Positions 56,308 through 64,000 of a stretch of 64,000 nucleotides of DNA are shown here, piece by piece. Every line of letters starts with the position of its first letter. Position 1 is the first letter of the stretch. The stretch covers positions 42,646-106,645 of the forward strand of contig NZ_ANNV01000106.1 in NCBI RefSeq assembly GCF_000346755.1, in the 5' to 3' direction. The position numbers were made by a program, and so were the translations under genes. Source of the stretch: Pseudomonas sp. CBZ-4. GTDB taxonomy: Bacteria > Pseudomonadota > Gammaproteobacteria > Pseudomonadales > Pseudomonadaceae. The notes below the pieces were generated by a model that saw only the letters and a list, made by a program, of their open reading frames with translations, searched no databases and was not told where the DNA came from.

Positions 56308-57123
56308 ATGCAGCCCATGCTGAATATCGCGCTGCGCGCCGCCCGCAGCGCCAGTGAATTGATCTTCCGCTCCATCGAGCGCCTGGATACCATCAAGGTC
56401 GACGAAAAAGACGCCAAGGATTATGTATCCGAGGTGGACCGCGCCGCCGAACAGAAAATCATCGACGCGCTGCGCAAGGCCTACCCGACCCACGGCATCC
56501 TCGGCGAGGAAACCGGCCTGCACAAAGGCAGCGGCGAAGGCGAAGACTACCTGTGGATCATCGACCCACTGGATGGCACCACCAACTTCCTGCGCGGCAT
56601 CCCGCACTTTGCCGTGAGCATCGCGTGCAAATACCGTGGCCGCCTGGAACACGCTGTCGTACTCGACCCGGTTCGCCAGGAAGAATTTACCGCCAGCCGT
56701 GGCCGTGGCGCCCAGCTGAATGGTCGTCGCCTGCGTGTCAGCGGCCGCACCAGCCTGGACGGCGCCCTGCTGGGTACCGGCTTCCCGTTCCGTGACGACC
56801 AGATGGACAACCTGGAAAACTACCTGGGCATGTTCCGCGCCCTGGTTGGCCAGACCGCTGGCATCCGTCGCGCTGGCGCAGCAAGCCTGGACCTGGCTTA
56901 TGTGGCCGCCGGTCGGTTTGATGCGTTCTGGGAATCGGGCCTGTCCGAGTGGGACATGGCTGCAGGCGCCCTGCTGATCCAGGAAGCAGGCGGCTTGGTG
57001 AGCGATTTCACCGGTGGTCATGACTTCCTTGAGAAAGGCCACGTAGTTGCTGGTAACACCAAATGCTTCAAGGCAGTACTGACGGCGATCCAGCCGCACC
57101 TGCCGGCTTCGCTGAAGCGCTAA
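56308..57123 (+). CDS. suhB: Inositol-1-monophosphatase family protein SuhB
   Basis: A 271-residue Mg-dependent phosphatase. Metal ligands lie in GEETGLH, IDPLDGTTNFLRG and SEWDMAAGALLIQEAGG. SuhB dephosphorylates inositol monophosphate and in E. coli also joins the rRNA antitermination complex; in Pseudomonas it influences virulence regulation. It is monocistronic with its own promoter and terminator, divergent from trmJ. Confidence 0.97.
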   Translation: MQPMLNIALRAARSASELIFRSIERLDTIKVDEKDAKDYVSEVDRAAEQKIIDALRKAYPTHGILGEETGLHKGSGEGEDYLWIIDPLDGTTNFLRGIPHFAVSIACKYRGRLEHAVVLDPVRQEEFTASRGRGAQLNGRRLRVSGRTSLDGALLGTGFPFRDDQMDNLENYLGMFRALVGQTAGIRRAGAASLDLAYVAAGRFDAFWESGLSEWDMAAGALLIQEAGGLVSDFTGGHDFLEKGHVVAGNTKCFKAVLTAIQPHLPASLKR

Positions 57124-57135
57124 GCGAGCGAGCAC

Positions 57136-57165
57136 AAAAAAAGCACCCTTCGGGGTGCTTTTTTT
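57136..57165 (+). terminator. suhB terminator
   Basis: GCACCC-TTCG-GGGTGC flanked by seven A and seven T, a classic tetraloop terminator 12 bases after the suhB stop codon. Confidence 0.95.
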
Positions 57166-57198
57166 ATGCCTGGGATTCGGCAACGACACACATCAACT

Positions 57199-57286
57199 GT
57201 GGGAGCGGGCTTGCCCGCGAATGCGGTGGGCCAGTCAATACATCCGGCGACTGACACTGCGCTTTCGCGGGCAAGCCCGCTCCCAC
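57199..57286. repeat. REPIN (inward-facing REP pair)
   Basis: GTGGGAGCGGGCTTGCCCGC faces GCGGGCAAGCCCGCTCCCAC, both arms the CGGG subtype; the inner part reads GAATGCGG instead of GATAGCGG. It lies between suhB and the convergent glycine-zipper gene. Confidence 0.9.
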
Positions 57287-57312
57287 ATTTTGAACGGCAT
57301 CAGGCTTAAGGA

Positions 57313-57855
57313 TTACTGCTGATTCTGACCGAGAATCAGACGACCCTCTTTGTCCACCGGAATCTGGCTACCAGGGTCGCGCTCCATACGCACGGAGCCT
57401 TCCTTGCCATCCAGGTTGTAACGCACGTCATAACCGACCACTTTGTCGCTGATGTCGTTCACAGTGTTACAACGGGTTTGCGTGGTGGTGTAGGTATCAC
57501 GGTTCTGCATGCCTTCCTGAACCTTGTTACCGGCGTAACCGCCACCCACCGCACCGGCTACCGTAGCCAGCTTCTTGCCATTACCGCCACCGACCTGGTT
57601 GCCGAGCAGGCCACCGGCCAGCGCACCGACCACGGTGCCGACGATTTGATGTTGATCCTGCACCGGCTTCTGCCGGGTCACGGCGACGTCCTTGCAGACT
57701 TCCCGTGGCGTCTTGATCTGGGTTTTCACCGGCTGTACTGCCAGCACTTGCGCATACTCAGGGCCGCTTTTTACCAGGCTATAGGTGGCAAAAGCACCCC
57801 CGGCAGTCACACCGACAGCACCCAATACCGCACCCACCAGCAACGACTTGTTCAC
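57313..57855 (-). CDS. Glycine-zipper 2TM-domain protein
   Basis: A 180-residue envelope protein. It has an N-terminal hydrophobic segment (residues 4-27, LLVGAVLGAVGVTAGGAFATYSLV) serving as anchor or signal, and a central glycine zipper (about 72-112, IVGTVVGALAGGLLGNQVGGGNGKKLATVAGAVGGGYAGNKV) of the SlyB/Rick17 type that packs as a membrane hairpin. No lipobox is seen. The C-terminal third (YDVRYNLDGKEGSVRMERDPGSQIPVD) is soluble. Function of the family is poorly defined, often linked to envelope stress. It stands alone, after the sec terminator. Confidence 0.87.
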   Translation of the reverse strand: MNKSLLVGAVLGAVGVTAGGAFATYSLVKSGPEYAQVLAVQPVKTQIKTPREVCKDVAVTRQKPVQDQHQIVGTVVGALAGGLLGNQVGGGNGKKLATVAGAVGGGYAGNKVQEGMQNRDTYTTTQTRCNTVNDISDKVVGYDVRYNLDGKEGSVRMERDPGSQIPVDKEGRLILGQNQQ

Positions 57856-57913
57856 ATGAACCTCCTGACCATCACAAACGGACGGAAACGTCCGCGCTAT
57901 ACCCAGCCTTGGA

Positions 57914-57950
57914 GCAAAAAAAAAGGCACGAGTTCAATACTCGTGCCTTT
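57914..57950 (-). terminator. yajC-secDF terminator
   Basis: AAAGGCACGAGT pairs with ACTCGTGCCTTT over 12 bp with a 5-base loop; on the minus strand a long T run follows. It lies 29 bases past the secF stop. Confidence 0.93.
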
Positions 57951-57978
57951 CTTGTAACAGCGGATCAACAACTGCCCA

Positions 57979-58893
57979 TCAAGGGCGGTCGTCGACCTCC
58001 TTGCCGGTAGCAGCAGGAGGGATCAGGTCTTCGCTGTTGAGGTTCAGCCAGATCAGTACCACGTTGGCGATGTAGATCGACGAGTAGGTACCCGCCAGAA
58101 CGCCGATGAACAGCGCCAGGGAGAAGCCCCACAGGTTGTCGCCACCGAAGATCATCAGCGCAGCAATCGCCAGCAAGGTGGAGATCGACGTTGCCATGGT
58201 CCGCAGCAGGGTCTGGGTGGTGGAGATGTTGATGCTCTCGATCAACGACGCCTTGCGCAGTACACGGAAGTTCTCACGAACCCGGTCGAATACCACGATG
58301 GTGTCGTTGAGGGAGTAACCAATGATCGCCAGCACGGCCGCCAGTACGGTCAGGTCGAAGGTGATCTGGAAGTACGCCAGGATCCCCACGGTGACGATCA
58401 CGTCGTGGATCAGCGAGACAATCGCGCCGACGCCGAACTTCCACTGAAAGCGGAACGCCAGGTAGATCATGATGCCGACCAGCGCCATCAGCATGCCGAG
58501 GCCGCCCTGGTCGCGCAGTTCTTCACCCACTTGCGGGCCGACGAACTCGACGCGCTTGACCGACGCCGGGTTGTCGCCGCCGACCTTCTGCAAGGCCTCG
58601 GCCACCTGGTGACCCAGTTGCGGGTCTTCGCCCGGCATACGCACCAGCAGGTCGGTGGTTGCACCGAAGCTCTGCACGATGGCTTCGTGATAGCCGGCCT
58701 TGACCAGCTCGTTGCGCACCAGGGTGACGTCGGCAGGCTTCTCGTAGGTCAGCTCGATGAGCGTACCGCCGGTGAAGTCCAGACCGTAGTTCAGGCCCTT
58801 ATGGAACCAGCTGAACAACGCCAGAACGGTAAGGAGCACAGTGACGCCGAACGCAACGTTGCGAACGCCCATGAAGTTGATTGTACGTAACAT
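57979..58893 (-). CDS. secF: Protein translocase subunit SecF
   Basis: A 304-residue inner-membrane protein with six membrane helices and one periplasmic domain. The start MLRTINFMGVRNVAFGVTV, the FKGLNYGLDFTGGTLIELTY segment and the IIGYSLNDTIVVFDRVRENFR motif are typical. With SecD it uses the proton gradient to help export through SecYEG. AAGGGG before its ATG overlaps the secD stop. Confidence 0.98.
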   Translation of the reverse strand: MLRTINFMGVRNVAFGVTVLLTVLALFSWFHKGLNYGLDFTGGTLIELTYEKPADVTLVRNELVKAGYHEAIVQSFGATTDLLVRMPGEDPQLGHQVAEALQKVGGDNPASVKRVEFVGPQVGEELRDQGGLGMLMALVGIMIYLAFRFQWKFGVGAIVSLIHDVIVTVGILAYFQITFDLTVLAAVLAIIGYSLNDTIVVFDRVRENFRVLRKASLIESINISTTQTLLRTMATSISTLLAIAALMIFGGDNLWGFSLALFIGVLAGTYSSIYIANVVLIWLNLNSEDLIPPAATGKEVDDRP

Positions 58894-58902
58894 GGCAGCC
58901 CC

Positions 58903-60771
58903 TTAAATCCACAACTTCTTGAAGTCACGCCCGCCATAAATCAGGTTGACCATTGCGCGGGTCACCATGATGGCCGTGAACATCGAGGTAAAGATACCGA
59001 GGGACATGGTTACCGCAAAACCCTTGACCGGGCCGGTACCCATGGCGAAGAGAATCCCGCCGACCAGCAAGGTGGTCAGGTTGGAGTCGAGAATCGCGGT
59101 AAATGCCCGGCCGAAGCCTTCGTTGATTGCACGCTGTACGGTCATGCCGTTGGCGATCTCTTCGCGGATCCGCGAGAAGATCAGTACGTTGGCGTCTACG
59201 GCCATACCCATGGTGAGTACGATACCGGCGATACCTGGCAAGGTCAGCGTAGCGCCCAGCAGCGACATCAGGGCCAGCAGCATCACCATGTTGCCCGCGA
59301 GGGCCACGGTGGCGATGATACCGAAGAAGCGGTAGATGGCGATGATGAACAGGGACACGAACAGCATGCCCCACAAGGCGGCGTCGATACCTTTGGTGAT
59401 GTTGTCGGCACCCAGGCTCGGGCCGATGGTGCGTTCTTCAGCGAAGTACATCGGAGCCGCCAGGCCACCGGCACGCAGCAGCAGTGCCAACTCGGACGAC
59501 TCGCCCTGGCCGTTCAGGCCAGTGATGCGGAATTGAGCACCCAGCGGCGACTGGATGGTCGCCAGGCTGATGATCTTCTTCTCTTCCTTGAAGGACTGCA
59601 CCGGCACGTCTTTCTCGACGCCGTTGACGATCTGCTTGGCGTAGGTGGTCACCGGGCGTTGCTCGATGAAGATCACCGCCATGCTGCGACCGACGTTGCT
59701 GCGCGTGGCGCGGCTCATCAGTTCGCCACCATGGCCATCCAGGCGGATGTTCACTTCAGGGGTACCGTGCTCGCCGAAACCGGCCTTGGCATCGGTCACC
59801 TGGTCACCGGTGATGATCAAGCTGCGCTCGATCAATGCAGGTGGGCGGTTGCCTTCGCGGAACTCGAACTCTTCCGAAGTGGCTTTGGAAGCACCCGGCT
59901 CAGCAGCCAGACGGAACTCGAGGTTGGCGGTCTTGCCCAGGATACGCTTGGCTTCAGCAGTGTCCTGCACACCCGGCAGTTCGACCACGATGCGGTTGGC
60001 ACCCTGGCGCTGAACGATCGGCTCGGCCACACCCAGCTCGTTGACGCGGTTACGTACCGTGGTCAAGTTCTGCTTGATCGAGTATTCGCGGATTTCCGCC
60101 AGCTTGGCCGGGGTCATCGCCAGACGCAGTACAGGTTGACCGTTGAGGTCGGCCGGTACGATGTCGAAATCGGTGAAGTTCTTGCGGATCAGCGCACGAG
60201 CCTGTTCACGGGAAGCTTCATCAGAGAAGCCCAGCTGAATGGCACCGTTGAGCTGCGGCAGGCTGCGATAACGCAATTTCTCTTTGCGCAGCAGGCTCTT
60301 CACGTCGCCTTCGTAGACTTTCAGGCGTGCGTCGAGGGCTTTGTCCATGTCGACTTCCAGCAGGAAGTGCACACCACCGGACAAGTCCAGACCCAGCTTC
60401 ATCGGGTGCGCGCCAATGCTGCGCAGCCATTTTGGGGTGGTCTGTGCCAGGTTGAGCGCGACAACGTAGTCGTCACCCATGGCCTTGCGCACGACATCCT
60501 TGGCCGGCAATTGGTCTTCTTGCTTGGTCAGGCGCAACAAGCCGCCCTTCGCATCAGCCGCCAACGTTGCTGCCTTGACCTGGATACCCGCGTCGGTGAG
60601 CGCTTTGCTCGCGCGTTCCAGATCAGCCTGATTGACCTGCAGCGAAGTGCTGGCGCCAGTGATCTGGATCGCCGGGTCATCAGGATAGAGATTGGGAGCG
60701 GAATAAATAAAACCGATCGCCAGCACCGCCAGGATCAGTACGTATTTCCACAGAGGGTATTTGTTCAGCAT
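58903..60771 (-). CDS. secD: Protein translocase subunit SecD
   Basis: A 622-residue inner-membrane protein with a large periplasmic region between the first and second membrane helices (about 30-440) and five C-terminal helices. Typical motifs are LGLDLSGGVHFLLEVD, ELPGVQDTAEAKRILG and VLTMGMAVDANVLIFSRIREE. The ATG at 60771 is used; the GTG just before it is possible. Co-transcribed with yajC and secF. Confidence 0.98.
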   Translation of the reverse strand: MLNKYPLWKYVLILAVLAIGFIYSAPNLYPDDPAIQITGASTSLQVNQADLERASKALTDAGIQVKAATLAADAKGGLLRLTKQEDQLPAKDVVRKAMGDDYVVALNLAQTTPKWLRSIGAHPMKLGLDLSGGVHFLLEVDMDKALDARLKVYEGDVKSLLRKEKLRYRSLPQLNGAIQLGFSDEASREQARALIRKNFTDFDIVPADLNGQPVLRLAMTPAKLAEIREYSIKQNLTTVRNRVNELGVAEPIVQRQGANRIVVELPGVQDTAEAKRILGKTANLEFRLAAEPGASKATSEEFEFREGNRPPALIERSLIITGDQVTDAKAGFGEHGTPEVNIRLDGHGGELMSRATRSNVGRSMAVIFIEQRPVTTYAKQIVNGVEKDVPVQSFKEEKKIISLATIQSPLGAQFRITGLNGQGESSELALLLRAGGLAAPMYFAEERTIGPSLGADNITKGIDAALWGMLFVSLFIIAIYRFFGIIATVALAGNMVMLLALMSLLGATLTLPGIAGIVLTMGMAVDANVLIFSRIREEIANGMTVQRAINEGFGRAFTAILDSNLTTLLVGGILFAMGTGPVKGFAVTMSLGIFTSMFTAIMVTRAMVNLIYGGRDFKKLWI

Positions 60772-60833
60772 CACGCCGCCCGCTTATGACGCGGGGCGCC
60801 TTGCGCGCCCCGTCGATTGGTAAAGGTTGTTAC

Positions 60834-61172
60834 TCAGATCGCTTTCAGCGTGCCTTTTGGCAGCGTGGCGGCGATGGCGCCCTTCTGGAACTTCATTTCT
60901 ACGGTGTCGGAGACTTCCAGTACCACGAAAGCGTCGGAAACCTTGGTGATCTTGCCGGCGATGCCGCCAGTGGTCACGACTTCGTCACCTTTCTGCAGGC
61001 TGCCCAGCAGGTTTTTCTGCTCTTTGGCGCGCTTGGCCTGTGGACGCCAGATCATCAGGTAGAAGATGACCAGGAAGCCGACCAGGAAAATCCACTCGAA
61101 ACCACCGCCCATAGGGCCGGCAGCAGCAGGCGCAGCGGCGTCAGCCATGGCGTTAGAGATAAAAAAGCTCAT
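60834..61172 (-). CDS. yajC: Preprotein translocase accessory subunit YajC
   Basis: A 112-residue protein with one membrane helix (about 25-43, FEWIFLVGFLVIFYLMIWRP) and a soluble cytoplasmic beta domain (KGDEVVTTGGIAGKITKVSDAFVVLEV). YajC associates with SecDF. GGAG lies six bases before the ATG at 61172. It lies between tgt and secD in the usual order. Confidence 0.98.
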   Translation of the reverse strand: MSFFISNAMADAAAPAAAGPMGGGFEWIFLVGFLVIFYLMIWRPQAKRAKEQKNLLGSLQKGDEVVTTGGIAGKITKVSDAFVVLEVSDTVEMKFQKGAIAATLPKGTLKAI

Positions 61173-61215
61173 TTAGCACTCCAGTTGCAAATAGTGAATC
61201 TTAGGGTCGGAAAAC

Positions 61216-63386
<2,171 letters not shown>

Positions 63387-63452
63387 GATGGAGTTCGTCT
63401 AGCAGGGCCGGGAAGTCTAGCGGAAATAGTGAAAATTGACCATGAAAGGTGA

Positions 63453-63481
63453 TTGACCAACGGTAATCTCATCTCTATACT
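63453..63481 (+). promoter_or_regulatory. tRNA-Leu promoter
   Basis: TTGACC (63453-63458), a 17-bp spacer and TATACT (63476-63481) precede the tRNA by 13 bp; the following TCGCCGCC is a GC-rich discriminator. Confidence 0.88.
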
Positions 63482-63494
63482 TCGCCGCCATTGA

Positions 63495-63579
63495 GCCCTG
63501 ATGGCGGAATTGGTAGACGCGGCGGATTCAAAATCCGTTTTCGAAAGGAGTGGGAGTTCGAGTCTCCCTCGGGGCACCA
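63495..63579 (+). tRNA. tRNA-Leu (anticodon CAA)
   Basis: An 85-base tRNA with acceptor stem GCCCTGA/TCGGGGC, D arm with TGGCGGAATTGGTAGAC, anticodon loop TTCAAAA (anticodon CAA, reading UUG), a long class II variable arm as expected for leucine, T arm GGGAGTTCGAGTCTCCC and an encoded 3' CCA. Confidence 0.97.
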
Positions 63580-63583
63580 TCTT

Positions 63584-63618
63584 AAAAAAAGACCTTGAAA
63601 TTCAAGGTCTTTTTTTTC
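63584..63618 (+). terminator. tRNA-Leu terminator
   Basis: GACCTTGAA and TTCAAGGTC form the stem, flanked by seven A on the left and a T run on the right, beginning five bases after the tRNA. Confidence 0.93.
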
Positions 63619-63968
63619 GCCTGTAGAAAAGTACACCAGCGGCTAAATCCATCATTCATGGGCTACACCACGCGCGCCCCTCCCTCCTCCAGGGTCGCTC
63701 TACGCGCCCAACTGGCGCAAGGCGCTCGCTACCATTCATCGCAAGCTCACAAGCCTCCAGCGACCGCTGAAGCGCGTCCAGCACTCAGAAGCACTCGGGT
63801 GTTTTGATAAGAAACGGTAACGCGGGAAACGACACAGCCACACGAGAAGTCACAGACCGGCCGTGACCATAAGGCCTGCACTCGCACGCAGCTGATACTG
63901 CGATCACTCGAAGCAACACGTAAAGCCGCCGCGAACGAAGCAGCAAGCACTTTTCTCGCGCCCAAAAC
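63619..63968. other. 350-bp stretch without a recognisable gene
   Basis: Only short frames without ribosome sites or familiar sequence occur here on either strand. No tRNA, palindromic repeat or strong promoter is evident. It may be the edge of a non-coding or decayed region extending past the window. Confidence 0.6.
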
Positions 63969-63999
63969 AAAACCCCATCTGCTTTCGCAAATGGGGTTT
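63969..63999. terminator. Terminator at right edge
   Basis: AAAACCCCAT pairs with ATGGGGTTT around a TGC/GCA inner stem; T-rich tracts flank it on the minus strand. It probably ends a gene reading leftward from outside the window. Confidence 0.75.
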
Positions 64000-64000
64000 C

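Noticed and set aside
63595..63807. Short frames right of tRNA-Leu
   Set aside because: They begin inside the tRNA terminator, have no ribosome site and low-complexity composition.

Overview
This window is a chromosomal segment from a Pseudomonas of the fluorescens group. The evidence is high-GC coding sequence, the Pseudomonas-type order trmJ-cysE-iscRSUA-hscBA-fdx-iscX-ndk-rlmN-pilW-rodZ-ispG-hisS-yfgM-bamB-der, purL next to mltF, the xseA/leuA and guaBA neighbourhoods, and many intergenic REP/REPIN palindromes of the GTGGGAGCgGGCTTGCC type. Most of it is core housekeeping DNA; the accessory parts are two sugar phosphotransferase (PTS) cassettes and a small hipBA/aph block.

Layout. 1-2228: a truncated gamma-carbonic-anhydrase gene, two Nudix hydrolases and a small L,D-transpeptidase. 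2344-9635: N-acetylglucosamine cassette nagR-nagA-nagB(II)-nagF-nagE with paired operators over its promoter. 9719-16169: a small unknown protein, a NIF3-like protein, purL, and divergent mltF. 16295-24697: trehalose cassette (EIIB-like protein, EIIA-HPr-EI fusion, LamB-type porin, treC, treP, divergent treR). 24714-27117: hipBA and a divergent NptII-like aminoglycoside phosphotransferase. 27186-30312: guaA and guaB. 30495-35171: a zinc-ribbon unknown, a TSUP permease, a LysR regulator, xseA and a LytM peptidase. 35329-37173: leuA with a possible leader ORF. 37325-39252: an omega-amidase/methionine aminotransferase pair. 39390-48163: the der-to-rlmN run. 48193-54307: ndk and the complete isc cluster under an IscR-controlled promoter. 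54607-57123: cysE, trmJ and divergent suhB. 57313-63386: a glycine-zipper protein, secF, secD, yajC, tgt, queA. 63495-63579: tRNA-Leu(CAA).

How the genes work together. Each PTS cassette is self-sufficient: it carries its own EIIA-HPr-EI triple fusion, its own EIIBC permease, the enzyme that processes the imported phospho-sugar, and a GntR/HutC repressor with twin operators. Each cassette also encodes one EIIB-like domain whose phospho-acceptor cysteine is replaced by alanine: fused to the C-terminus of NagE in one case, a stand-alone 90-residue protein in the other. The two cysteine-less domains resemble each other more than the active EIIB domains, and this is the most interesting unexplained feature here. 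The isc block builds Fe-S clusters; rlmN and ispG further along the same strand are Fe-S enzymes. Domain assignments rest on motifs read by eye; no database search was run.
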